Assembly: GCF_021559775.1 (NCBI RefSeq)
Contig: NZ_CP056047.1
Span: forward strand, 3,183,501 to 3,247,500
Length of the DNA: 64,000 nucleotides
Reading direction: 5' to 3'
Origin: Gillisella vitis
GTDB taxonomy: Bacteria; Pseudomonadota; Alphaproteobacteria; Rhizobiales; Rhizobiaceae
The position numbers were made by a program, and so were the translations under genes. The notes beneath the pieces were generated by a model. It had not been told where the DNA came from. It ran no database searches and saw only the letters and a program-made list of their open reading frames with translations. Numbering within the stretch: position 1 is the stretch's first letter; each line of letters opens with the position of its first letter. Positions 49,286-57,769 of this stretch are shown here, one piece after another.

Positions 49286-50953
49286 ATGTCCGACAATCTT
49301 GCCGCAGCATTGGCGCTTTACGCCTCTGGAAACCTGGCGGGCACTTATGCCGCCTTGAAAAGCGCCCTGGCCAAAGACCCCGCTCCGGGACCGAAAGCCC
49401 TGCTGGTCATGGCCCAGTGCTGTGCCAAGCTCGACCATTTCACCGAAGCCGCCGTGTTTTACCGGCAGGCAGCCAAGATCATCCCTGCTCAAGCTCTCAC
49501 CCTGGTCACACTCGCGGAAAAAATGGAACGGTCCGGGATTGAAAAGGCAAGTGCGCAGGAAATCCAGACCCTCGAAACATCCAGGCGGGCTATTCGCTCC
49601 GGTCCGTTTGATGTCCAATCCTGGCGAACCTATCGGACGGCTTTGAGGCACACGCTCAATATCGACGAAATGCGCATGAGCGACCAGGCGGTTCGGGACC
49701 GGTTGAACCGGCAGGAGGAGAACTATTATTCGGTCGATAGCCAAACCGTGCATCTGAGCTGGTGCGATGACGAGACCTTGAACAGCCGCTGGAACAATGA
49801 CTTGCCAGCTCCTATCTCGGCTTCGCAAGAGTGGAAAAAACCGGCTGGCGAGACACTCAAACTCGCCTATCTGCTTGCCGATGGGCCAAGCGACGACCCA
49901 CTTCGCAGGCTTACCCTGTCGCTTGCCGCCCGACACAACCCGACCGATTTCGACGTTCTGCTGATTTGCAACGAGCCGCCGGGACCGGACGAATTGAATG
50001 CAGACATAAAGGCTCTCGGCCTCAAGGATCTCTGTGAGGACACGGCCGTGGCCGCTCTGCGCGCCGCTGACATCGATATCCTGATCGATCCGCTTGGCCA
50101 TAGCGACGCCGCCCGTCCTGATCTGCTGCGGCACCGGATCGCGCCGCTGTATGTAGCAATGGCCGGTCACCCGGGGGCAAGAGCCGGGCTTATATGCGAC
50201 TATATGCTCGCAAACACCGCAGTTCTGCCGAAGGACGACCTCCGCCTCCATGGCCGGGCGATCTGCCATCTGCCGGAGACTTTTCTCGTCAGTTCTCCCA
50301 TGCAACAGCCGCCTTCGCTGTCGCGCCGACAACTCGGGCTGCCCGAAGACCGAGTGATCTTCGCGGCTTTTCATCCCACCGAACAGATATCTCCACGAAC
50401 CGCCGATCTCTGGGTCGATATTCTGCGGCAGACGGAAAATAGCCTGCTATGGATATCCTGCGGCAATTACGCCCGAAACAATTTCAGCACCTGGATGAAC
50501 CGTCAGGGCATAGCCGAAAACCGATTGGTTTTTCGCAACCCCGCCAGGCCCATGGAGCAAGTTGGCTGGATGACCCTCGCCGACATCGCCCTCGATTCTT
50601 TCCCTTATAACGACGGATTTTCGACGCTTGCCGCCTTGCAGGCCGGTTTACCCGTGCCAACTTTTTCGGGCGGAAATTTCGCCAGTCGTGTCACGGCAAG
50701 CCTATTGCAGGCTTGTGGGCTAGAAAAGCTGATTGCCCGAGACGCCGATGCCTATGTGGCTCTGTGTATCGATCTGGCCCGCGATAAGAGCGCCCGCAAC
50801 GCCTTGAAACAGACTATTCGCGCACAGTGTCCAAGATCGCCTCTGTTTGATATCACAGGCTTTATCCGCCACTTGGAAGCCGCCTATCACACCATGGCAG
50901 CGCGGGCCGCAACGGGCCTTGAGCCGCAGGATTTTTCAGTTCCAGTCCTCTAA
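49286..50953 (+). CDS. TPR/O-GlcNAc-transferase (SPINDLY)-like glycosyltransferase
   Basis: Predicted cytoplasmic glycosyltransferase of 555 residues. Residues about 1-110 are helical, TPR-like (ALYASGNLAGTYAALKSALAKDP; LLVMAQCCAKLDHFTEAAVFYRQAAKI). The remainder resembles the C-terminal OGT domain: LAYLLADGP, FDVLLICNEP, a DPLGH block, RRQLGLPEDRVIFAAFHPTEQISPRT and the late MTLADIALDSFPYNDGFSTLAALQAGLPVPT. Such proteins can modify other proteins or act in polysaccharide export. ATG at 49286 with AGGAG 15 bases upstream, somewhat far. Its stop overlaps the small leftward frame at 50950. Confidence 0.82.
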   Translation: MSDNLAAALALYASGNLAGTYAALKSALAKDPAPGPKALLVMAQCCAKLDHFTEAAVFYRQAAKIIPAQALTLVTLAEKMERSGIEKASAQEIQTLETSRRAIRSGPFDVQSWRTYRTALRHTLNIDEMRMSDQAVRDRLNRQEENYYSVDSQTVHLSWCDDETLNSRWNNDLPAPISASQEWKKPAGETLKLAYLLADGPSDDPLRRLTLSLAARHNPTDFDVLLICNEPPGPDELNADIKALGLKDLCEDTAVAALRAADIDILIDPLGHSDAARPDLLRHRIAPLYVAMAGHPGARAGLICDYMLANTAVLPKDDLRLHGRAICHLPETFLVSSPMQQPPSLSRRQLGLPEDRVIFAAFHPTEQISPRTADLWVDILRQTENSLLWISCGNYARNNFSTWMNRQGIAENRLVFRNPARPMEQVGWMTLADIALDSFPYNDGFSTLAALQAGLPVPTFSGGNFASRVTASLLQACGLEKLIARDADAYVALCIDLARDKSARNALKQTIRAQCPRSPLFDITGFIRHLEAAYHTMAARAATGLEPQDFSVPVL

Positions 50954-51219
50954 ACGTTGCTGGCGTCCTTCCTGAAACCCAAGGCGAAGCCTTCAATCTT
51001 TGAATTGCTGTTTCGCTTGAAAACTGGTAACAGACCGCCATGGGATCTAAATTCGGATGTCTCGCGCCTGACATATTCGTGCTGCAAGACCACAAGCGTC
51101 TTCCGGCACGTTTCTTTGCGCGCGTTGCCGGAGCGCTTGGCAATCAGCTGACTTAAGTCGCTCCTCGCGGTGCGGCCTGCAACTGCGATAGTCTTGCAAA
51201 CATTCTTTGACACGGTCAT
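50950..51219 (-). CDS. Possible small basic protein upstream of leuC
   Basis: An 89-residue frame (MTVSKNVCKTIAVAGRTARS) rich in Arg and Lys, ending FALGFRKDASNV. AAGGG lies upstream of ATG at 51219. Codon use is reasonable, but there is no recognisable domain and it lies in the only gap between the OGT-like gene and leuC, which would otherwise be intergenic. It may be spurious. Apart from it, 50954-51260 shows nothing I can name. Confidence 0.3.
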   Translation of the reverse strand: MTVSKNVCKTIAVAGRTARSDLSQLIAKRSGNARKETCRKTLVVLQHEYVRRETSEFRSHGGLLPVFKRNSNSKIEGFALGFRKDASNV

Positions 51220-51260
51220 ATGACCCAATCCCTTTTCAACCCTTCGACGGATGAACAGCC

Positions 51261-52670
51261 ATGAGCGCACCCCGTACCCTCTACGACAAGATTTTCGATG
51301 ACCATCTGGTGGATCGCCAGGATGACGGCACCTGTCTTCTCTATATCGATCGCCACCTCGTGCACGAGGTGACAAGCCCGCAGGCCTTTGAAGGTCTGCG
51401 CATGGCTGGCCGAAAGGTGCATGCACCAACCCGCACTCTGGCCGTTGTTGACCATAACGTGCCGACCACGCCGGATCGGGCCGAAGGGATCAAGAACGAG
51501 GAAAGCCGCATCCAGGTCGAGGCCTTGGCCAAGAATGCCGCTGACTTCGGCGTCGAATATTATTCCGAAAAAGACAAGCGCCAGGGCATCGTGCATATCG
51601 TCGGCCCTGAACAGGGTTTCACCCTGCCCGGCATGACCATTGTCTGCGGCGACAGCCATACCTCGACCCACGGAGCCTTTGGTGCTTTGGCGCATGGTAT
51701 CGGCACGTCGGAAGTGGAACATGTTCTGGCCACCCAGACCTTGATCCAGAAGAAAGCCAAGAACATGCTGGTGCGTGTCGATGGCAAGCTGCCTGCGGGC
51801 GTCACCGCCAAGGACATCATTCTGGCCATCATCGGTGAAATCGGCACCGCTGGTGGTACCGGTCATGTCATCGAATTTGCCGGTGAGGCTATCGAGGCCC
51901 TGTCGATGGAAGGCCGCATGACCGTCTGCAACATGACGATCGAAGGCGGCGCCCGCGCTGGCCTGATTGCGCCTGACGAAAAGACCTTCGAATATATCAA
52001 GGGCAAGCCCCGCGCGCCGAAGGGTGAAGAGCTGGAGATGGCGCTTCAATACTGGAAGACGCTGCATACCGATGAAGGCGCGCATTTCGACCGCACCGTC
52101 GTGCTGGATGCCGCCAACCTGCCGCCCATCGTCTCCTGGGGCTCTTCGCCGGAAGATGTGATTTCGGTTCAGGGCGTCGTGCCGAACCCGGACGATATCG
52201 CTGATGAAAACAAGCGGACGTCGAAGTGGCGGGCGCTCGACTATATGGGCCTGAAGCCCGGCACCAAGATCACCGATATCGCCATCGACCGTGTGTTTAT
52301 CGGCTCCTGCACCAATGGCCGCATCGAAGACCTGCGCGCCGCAGCCGCCGTGCTGAAGGACCGCAAGGTGGCATCGACGGTTTCTGCCATGGTGGTTCCG
52401 GGGTCTGGCCTCGTCAAGGAACAGGCGGAAGCCGAAGGTCTCGACAAGATCTTCCTGGATGCCGGTTGCGAATGGCGTGAGCCGGGCTGTTCTATGTGCC
52501 TGGCGATGAACGACGACCGCCTGAAGCCGGAGGAACGCTGCGCCTCGACCTCGAACCGCAATTTCGAAGGCCGCCAGGGCTATAAGGGCCGCACCCACCT
52601 CGTGTCCCCCGCCATGGCCGCTGCTGCTGCCATTGCCGGCCACTTCGTCGATATCCGCGAGTGGAAGTGA
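51261..52670 (+). CDS. leuC: 3-isopropylmalate dehydratase large subunit
   Basis: Iron-sulfur isomerase of leucine synthesis (with LeuD). Cluster cysteines are in [12 protein letters not shown] and [40 protein letters not shown] block is seen as [15 protein letters not shown]. Length is 469 residues. ATG at 51261 ([11 protein letters not shown]). The small subunit leuD and leuB are not in this window. A terminator follows. Confidence 0.97.
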   Translation: MSAPRTLYDKIFDDHLVDRQDDGTCLLYIDRHLVHEVTSPQAFEGLRMAGRKVHAPTRTLAVVDHNVPTTPDRAEGIKNEESRIQVEALAKNAADFGVEYYSEKDKRQGIVHIVGPEQGFTLPGMTIVCGDSHTSTHGAFGALAHGIGTSEVEHVLATQTLIQKKAKNMLVRVDGKLPAGVTAKDIILAIIGEIGTAGGTGHVIEFAGEAIEALSMEGRMTVCNMTIEGGARAGLIAPDEKTFEYIKGKPRAPKGEELEMALQYWKTLHTDEGAHFDRTVVLDAANLPPIVSWGSSPEDVISVQGVVPNPDDIADENKRTSKWRALDYMGLKPGTKITDIAIDRVFIGSCTNGRIEDLRAAAAVLKDRKVASTVSAMVVPGSGLVKEQAEAEGLDKIFLDAGCEWREPGCSMCLAMNDDRLKPEERCASTSNRNFEGRQGYKGRTHLVSPAMAAAAAIAGHFVDIREWK

Positions 52671-52692
52671 GATAGTCTCGAACTTTTGATCA

Positions 52693-52722
52693 GAAGGGCG
52701 GCTCAAGAGCCGCCTTTCTTGT
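52693..52722 (+). terminator. Terminator after leuC
   Basis: GGCGGCTC and GAGCCGCC pair tightly and are followed by TTTCTTGTTTTC. It separates leuC from the convergent aldo/keto reductase. Confidence 0.85.
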
Positions 52723-52746
52723 TTTCACTCAATGATTCACGTGAAA

Positions 52747-53577
52747 TCAGAAGCTGGCGGTCATCGGATCGGGTCCAATGCGGGTCGATGAGCTGTCGAG
52801 CGCAGCGATCTCAGTCATGTCTTGTGGATCAAGGCTGAAATCGAACACCTTGAAATTCTCCTCGATGCGCGACGGCGTGACGGATTTCGGGATCACCACC
52901 AGCCCGCTTTCGATATGCCAGCGGATGATGATCTGGGCTGCCGTGCGGCCATGCTTGGTAGCGATCTTATCGATCACCGGATTGTCCAACAGCTTGCCCT
53001 GACCAAGTGGGCTCCAGGACTGGGTCACGATATTGTGGGCCTGGTGGAATTCGCGGGCTTGCTTCTGCTGGAAATCCGGATGCAGTTCGATCTGGTTGAT
53101 GACCGGCACCACGCCGGTTTCATCGATGATCGTCTTCAGATGCTCCGGATAGAAATTCGACACGCCGATGGAGCGCGCCCTGCCCTCCTCCTTCAATTGA
53201 ATAAAGGCCTTCCAGGTCTCGACAAACAGGCCGCGATGCGGCGATGGCCAATGGATCAGGTAGAGATCGACATAATCGGTGCCAAGCCGCTTCAGGCTGG
53301 CATCGAAGGCCTTGAGGGTATTGTCAAAGCCCTGCTCATTGTTCCACAGCTTGGTGGTCAGGAAAATATCGCCACGGTCGATGCCGGACGAGCGGATGCC
53401 TTCGCCGACACCCTCCTCGTTTTCATAGACAGCAGCCGTATCGATATGGCGATAACCCGCCGACAGCGCGGACCGTACCGCAGGTGCCGCTTCGCTATTG
53501 GGTGTTTGCCAGACGCCGAGACCCACCTGCGGGATGCTGTTGCCGTCGGAAAAGGAAATGTAGGATTGATCTGCCAC
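52747..53577 (-). CDS. Aldo/keto reductase
   Basis: NADPH-dependent (beta/alpha)8 reductase of 276 residues. The catalytic tetrad is visible: D in HIDTAAVYENEEGVG, Y in the same block, K in LTTKLWNNE, H in LIHWPSPH. IIIRWHIESGLVVIPKSVTPSRIEEN binds the nucleotide. Start GTG at 53577 (ADQSYISFSDGNSIPQVGLG) has GGGAGA nine bases before; a further ATG at 53592 has no ribosome site. Closest to the 2,5-diketo-gluconate reductase type; substrate not fixed. Confidence 0.92.
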   Translation of the reverse strand: MADQSYISFSDGNSIPQVGLGVWQTPNSEAAPAVRSALSAGYRHIDTAAVYENEEGVGEGIRSSGIDRGDIFLTTKLWNNEQGFDNTLKAFDASLKRLGTDYVDLYLIHWPSPHRGLFVETWKAFIQLKEEGRARSIGVSNFYPEHLKTIIDETGVVPVINQIELHPDFQQKQAREFHQAHNIVTQSWSPLGQGKLLDNPVIDKIATKHGRTAAQIIIRWHIESGLVVIPKSVTPSRIEENFKVFDFSLDPQDMTEIAALDSSSTRIGPDPMTASF

Positions 53578-53731
53578 GTAAGGGTCTCCCATTCGAGATC
53601 GAGGTTTAAGATCGGGCAAGAACCGCGACGACCTTGAGAAGGCGCATTCCATAATGCCGGGTCTATAGATAGGCAGGGGCAATGTGTTTCCCACCCCGGC
53701 AGCCCGGTGTTTGTATCAGGGAGGTATGTCT

Positions 53732-54292
53732 TCACAAAACCGTGACAATGGTGGTCTGTGAAACAACCGCCAGCAGGCGACGCATGTCGGCGGGGCTGAT
53801 CGCCACGCAGCCTTCCGTCGGGGCATAGTCCGGGCGGGCGATATGGAAAAAGATCGCTGAACCCCTGCCTTGTTTGCGGCAGGTGATGTTCCAGTCCATC
53901 ACCAGGCAGATATCATAGAGCCGGTCCTGTCGCTGCAATCGCTCATGACTGGCAGTAAACGGCGCCTTGACCGGACGGTTATAGGCCGGATGGCCCGGTG
54001 CATCGCACCACAGCATGTCAGCACGAATCGACCTCAAGGGCAGGCGCGAGCCTATGGCCGCACGAGGCTCCGCCCGAAAGTAGCCGCAAAGCAACCGCAT
54101 CGATGCCCGTGGGGTTGCGCCATCGCCCTCACGCTTGAAAGCCGTGATGCCCGACCGTCCGATGGCGGCGGGAAACCGAAGCGGTCCAGCCTGAACGATG
54201 GCCTGGCTCTTGCAACCGGGCTTGCGGCGCACCACAATACTGCGAAGACCTTGGCGCGGTTGAGACCCGGCTCTGGAAAGTGAGTTTGGCAT
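53732..54292 (-). CDS. L,D-transpeptidase/YkuD family protein
   Basis: A 186-residue protein with the YkuD-type active-site block, H(I)ARPDYAPTEGCVAISPADM, in which His and Cys are the catalytic residues. The domain starts with SIVVRRKPGCKSQAIV-like and FPAAIGRSGITAFKREGDGATPRASM. Such proteins cross-link peptidoglycan or bind other murein. No clear signal peptide is visible: possible cytosolic location or a missed upstream start. ATG at 54292 is used; GTG at 54301 is the alternative. Confidence 0.85.
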   Translation of the reverse strand: MPNSLSRAGSQPRQGLRSIVVRRKPGCKSQAIVQAGPLRFPAAIGRSGITAFKREGDGATPRASMRLLCGYFRAEPRAAIGSRLPLRSIRADMLWCDAPGHPAYNRPVKAPFTASHERLQRQDRLYDICLVMDWNITCRKQGRGSAIFFHIARPDYAPTEGCVAISPADMRRLLAVVSQTTIVTVL

Positions 54293-54411
54293 TTCGCTCA
54301 CGGAGTTTTGCTTTGTCGAACACTTTTCTTGTAGAGTGAGTTGGCTAGATAAGACAATGATTTCAAGAACAGTGCAATCTGGCCTGTTCGCTGCTTGGGA
54401 GTATATCAGGT

Positions 54412-55095
54412 ATGGCTGCTCGGACGATCCTTCTGGTCGATGACGACGATGACCTGCGCGAAACGCTGGTGGAACAACTTTCCCTTTACGAGGAGTTTTC
54501 GATCCAGCAGGAATCCAACGCCACCAAGGGCGTGCAGGCGGCCCGCAATGGCCAGGTGGACCTGATGATCATGGATGTGGGCCTGCCGGACATGGATGGC
54601 CGCGAAGCCGTGAAACTGCTGCGCAAGGGCGGCTTCAAGGCCCCCGTCATCATGCTGACCGGTCACGATACCGATTCCGACACCATTCTGGGGCTTGAGG
54701 CCGGTGCGAACGACTATGTTACCAAGCCATTCCGCTTTGCCGTTCTGCTCGCCCGCATCCGTGCGCAGTTGCGCCAGCACGAGCAGAGCGAGGACGCCAC
54801 GTTTACCGTCGGTCCCTATCTGTTCAAGCCGAGCCAGAAGCTGCTGACCACCGAGGACGGCAAGAAAATCCGGCTGACGGAAAAGGAAGCGGCCATCATC
54901 CGCTATCTCTACCGCGCCGGGCAGAAAGTCGTCACCCGCGACGTGCTGCTGGAAGAAGTCTGGGGATACAACTCCGGCGTCACCACCCATACGCTGGAAA
55001 CCCATGTCTATCGCCTGCGCCAGAAGATAGAACGGGACCCGTCCAACGCCGAAATTCTGGTCACGGAAAACGGCGGTTACAAGATTATTCCCTAA
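54412..55095 (+). CDS. OmpR-type response regulator
   Basis: Two-domain DNA-binding regulator, 227 residues. The receiver domain has the acidic pocket ILLVDDDDDL, phospho-acceptor D55 in LMIMDVGLPDMDG, a T in IMLTGHD and the K in YVTKPF. The C-terminal winged helix (about residues 128-225) has LTEKEAAIIRYLYRAGQKVVTRDVLLEEVWG and HTLETHVYRLRQKIE. No sensor kinase is adjacent; the next gene encodes a cyclic-nucleotide-binding protein on the same strand 37 bases later. Target genes unknown. Confidence 0.93.
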   Translation: MAARTILLVDDDDDLRETLVEQLSLYEEFSIQQESNATKGVQAARNGQVDLMIMDVGLPDMDGREAVKLLRKGGFKAPVIMLTGHDTDSDTILGLEAGANDYVTKPFRFAVLLARIRAQLRQHEQSEDATFTVGPYLFKPSQKLLTTEDGKKIRLTEKEAAIIRYLYRAGQKVVTRDVLLEEVWGYNSGVTTHTLETHVYRLRQKIERDPSNAEILVTENGGYKIIP

Positions 55096-55132
55096 ACGGA
55101 CATTGAACGGACCCTGAACCGGAGCATTCTCG

Positions 55133-55588
55133 ATGGCGCTGAGCGATGACATGCAACTGCTTTCATCTCTGGCGCTGTTTCAGGGGCTGGAGCCGGACCA
55201 ATTGCGGCTGATTGCCTTTGGTGCTGAACACAGGCCCATCGGCCAGGGCCAGCCACTATTTCGGGAACACTCCCCGGCTGAATGCGCCTATGTGGTGGTG
55301 CGGGGCCGGTTCGAGCTTTCCAACACAGGCCGCGATGGCAAGCCGCAAGTCGCCGCTGTTGCCGGTCCCGGCACCATGCTGTCGGAACTGGCGCTGGCCA
55401 CCATGGTGGAGCGCAAATACACCGCCATCGCCCTGGAGGATGCCGAAGTGCTGCGCATTCCCCGCCCGCTGTTCCACCGGCTGCTGGAGGAATATCCAAA
55501 GCTCGGCCTTGTCATGCAGGAGCGCATCCGGCAAAACCTTGTCGCACTGGCGACCGGGGCAAAAGGCATGGAAGAGCGGTTTCGGTAA
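55133..55588 (+). CDS. Cyclic-nucleotide-binding-domain protein without a DNA-binding domain
   Basis: Single CNB domain of 151 residues: LALFQGLEPDQLRLIAFGAEHRPIGQGQPLFREHSPAECAYVVVRGRFEL and a PGTMLSELALATMVERKYTAIALEDAEVLRIPR block, the usual phosphate-binding cassette. The HTH of Crp/Fnr proteins is absent. It lies behind the response regulator in the same direction, so it may sense or buffer a nucleotide in the same pathway. Confidence 0.85.
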   Translation: MALSDDMQLLSSLALFQGLEPDQLRLIAFGAEHRPIGQGQPLFREHSPAECAYVVVRGRFELSNTGRDGKPQVAAVAGPGTMLSELALATMVERKYTAIALEDAEVLRIPRPLFHRLLEEYPKLGLVMQERIRQNLVALATGAKGMEERFR

Positions 55589-55646
55589 CGCTTACCGCGT
55601 TGTCCGGTTGGGCGGCAAGATTGCATCATCGTTTTACTGTGAGGCT

Positions 55647-55827
55647 CACCCCCCTCTGCCTTGCCAGGCATCTCCCCCTCAAGGGGGGAGATCGAACCGG
55701 AGTTGGCCGCTCGATTCACGTCATCTGTACACAGCGACGAAAGTCGCCAACCTATCCGAAGAATGAGCGGCTACGTCTATCCGATCTCCCCCCTTGAGGG
55801 GGAGATGTCCGGCAGGACAGAGGGGGT
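55647..55827. repeat. REPIN-like inverted repeat pair
   Basis: Two about 45-bp arms in inverted orientation, 55647-55693 and 55784-55827, share the core tctccccctcaagggggg-aga and a flank resembling CCCTCTG..CTGCC..GGCA. Each arm is itself palindromic, and a 90-base spacer lies between. The layout matches REP doublets (REPINs) common in alphaproteobacteria. Gap 55589-55894 holds no gene. Confidence 0.8.
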
Positions 55828-55894
55828 AAACGGCATATCAAAGCGATAATATTATGTACCGTCGCCAATCAATCATAGCGGTTTACTGACACTT

Positions 55895-56803
55895 TTATAG
55901 ATCGTGGTTCTCCAGCCGCTCCTTGCAGACCAGTTCGACAGCATCCTGCAACTGTTTGATATGCTCCACCAGCCACGCCAATTCCTCGGCGGTAATCTCA
56001 TATTCTGATGAATAACGAGCCTCGACATAGGCGCGGTGCAGGCGGTCGAAACAACGACGGGCAAGGCGGTTTTTCCTCGGCCACGCATCAATCAGACGGG
56101 TATCCAAATTTTCGGCCAGCGGTCGCAATTTTCGCAAATTGTGCAACCGCGGGCTATAGAGCGTCAGCACCAACAGAACGCAGTGGTAAAGCCGCTCAAC
56201 CGTTTGATGAAGCTGGAAGGCGGCTTCATTAAAATTACCACGCTCAATCAAAAATCCGGCTGCGGCCTGAAAGGCCTCGGCACTCGAAAACCAATCCTCA
56301 AAATAAGTCTTCGCCTGAGCTTGCCTCTCCTCTGGAGCCAGCGGTTTGGCCGTGGTGAGCGGAAAGCCCGGCGCTTCATAAAGCGGGATGCCGTCACGGG
56401 CGATATCAATGAAGAAAGGCAGGCCGCGAGCCAGTCGATTGTTCAGATCATCAAGGGAGTGGACAATGAAATTGACAGGGGTTTTCAAGCGCTTGGTGGC
56501 GATTTCCTCCCGTATCAGATATTCCTGCGCGCCGCGCCAGAACTTATCCTCTTCGGCAAAAACCTCGGTATTGACCACCACCAGCAGGTCATAATCGGAA
56601 TAATAGCCGCTGGCATGATCCTCGACCCAGTCGCCACGGGCATAGGAGCCGAACAGGATCAACTTAAGGATACGACCGCCCTTGTTTTTATCGGATAGCC
56701 TGCCCTTTTGTGCGGCTTCGAACTCGTCGAAGAGAATGCGGACCACCCGCTCCAGCTCGCGCTGCTTGCGGGCGGGCAGATGATTGAGCCGGTCCTGATC
56801 CAT
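55895..56803 (-). CDS. Nucleotidyltransferase-HEPN (MNT-HEPN) fusion protein
   Basis: Predicted toxin-antitoxin-like protein of 302 residues. The minimal nucleotidyltransferase has FGSYARGD at residues 51-58 and D70/D72 in SDYDLLVVV. The C-terminal half (about 165-300) is HEPN-like helical, with QLHQTVERLYHCVLLVLTLYSPRLHNLRKL containing an R-x4-H-like pair. Fusing antitoxin (MNT) and toxin-like HEPN in one chain is less common than separate genes. ATG at 56803. Next to the REPIN-like repeat. Whether it AMPylates itself or another target is not known. Confidence 0.85.
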   Translation of the reverse strand: MDQDRLNHLPARKQRELERVVRILFDEFEAAQKGRLSDKNKGGRILKLILFGSYARGDWVEDHASGYYSDYDLLVVVNTEVFAEEDKFWRGAQEYLIREEIATKRLKTPVNFIVHSLDDLNNRLARGLPFFIDIARDGIPLYEAPGFPLTTAKPLAPEERQAQAKTYFEDWFSSAEAFQAAAGFLIERGNFNEAAFQLHQTVERLYHCVLLVLTLYSPRLHNLRKLRPLAENLDTRLIDAWPRKNRLARRCFDRLHRAYVEARYSSEYEITAEELAWLVEHIKQLQDAVELVCKERLENHDL

Positions 56804-56831
56804 CCACCCCTCCGTTCACCTCAAATCGACA

Positions 56832-57635
56832 TCAAAGCGCGAACTGCACTGTTACCGGCACGTGGTCGGACGGCTTTTCCCAGCCGCGTGCTTCGCGCAA
56901 AATCTCGATTGTTTTCAGCGACGGTAACAGATCCGGTGACGACCAGATATGGTCGAGGCGACGGCCCTTGTCGGCGCTGTCCCAGTCCTTGGCCCGGTAG
57001 CTCCACCACGTATAGAGTTTTTGCGATGGATCGACCAGTTCCCGCATCAGATCCACCCAGCCACCCCGATCGATCACCTCAAGCAGGCCTGCGGTTTCCA
57101 CCGGCGTATGGGACACGATCTTCAACAGCTGCTTGTGCGACCAGACATCATGCTCCAGCGGCGCGATATTCAGGTCGCCGACCAGAATGGCCGAAGTCTC
57201 CGGCTCGGCACTGGCCGACAGCGCCTTCATCTCCTCGACAAAGTCCAGCTTGTGGCCGAATTTTGGATTGATGTCCCGGTTGGGCTCGTCGCCTCCGGCG
57301 GGTACATAGAAATTATGCAGGCGGATGCGCCGCCCGTTCCACTCGAAAATCGCCGAGATATGGCGGCTGTCACCGACGCCGCAGAAATCCTGCCGGTGGT
57401 CTTCGGTCAAAGGAAATTTCGAGACGGTGGCAACGCCGTGATAACCCTTCTGGCCATGCAGAATGGCATAGGGATAGCCCAGCGCCTGAAACGCCTCCAA
57501 CGGAAACTCATGGTTCTGGCATTTGATTTCCTGAAGGCAGAGAATATCCGGCTGACGCAGTTTGAGAAAATGCTCGACAATCGGCATGCGCAGCCGAACC
57601 GAATTGATATTCCAGGTGGTCAGGGAAAAAGTCAT
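56832..57635 (-). CDS. xthA: Exodeoxyribonuclease III
   Basis: Apurinic/apyrimidinic endonuclease of base-excision repair (EEP fold), 267 residues. The metal and catalytic blocks are WNINSVR, LQEIKCQ, GDLNIAP and RLDHIWSS with SDHVPV at the end. ATG at 57635. It follows lolA on the same strand and ends close to the MNT-HEPN gene start, 28 bases. Confidence 0.95.
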   Translation of the reverse strand: MTFSLTTWNINSVRLRMPIVEHFLKLRQPDILCLQEIKCQNHEFPLEAFQALGYPYAILHGQKGYHGVATVSKFPLTEDHRQDFCGVGDSRHISAIFEWNGRRIRLHNFYVPAGGDEPNRDINPKFGHKLDFVEEMKALSASAEPETSAILVGDLNIAPLEHDVWSHKQLLKIVSHTPVETAGLLEVIDRGGWVDLMRELVDPSQKLYTWWSYRAKDWDSADKGRRLDHIWSSPDLLPSLKTIEILREARGWEKPSDHVPVTVQFAL

Positions 57636-57709
57636 GACGAGATCCTTCAGCGCCGAACAGATCCGGCATTGCTCATCCCTTTATGCAAACTCGCAGAATT
57701 TTGACAGTG

Positions 57710-57740
57710 AAAAGGCCCGAAATCTCCAGATTTCGAGCCT
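57710..57740 (-). terminator. Terminator after lolA
   Basis: AGGCCCGAAATC and GATTTCGAGCCT form a 12-bp stem with one mismatch around a short loop, followed on the minus strand by TTTT, 30 bases past the lolA stop. Confidence 0.8.
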
Positions 57741-57769
57741 CGATCCGGTAAAGGTCAATCAACCGCCGC

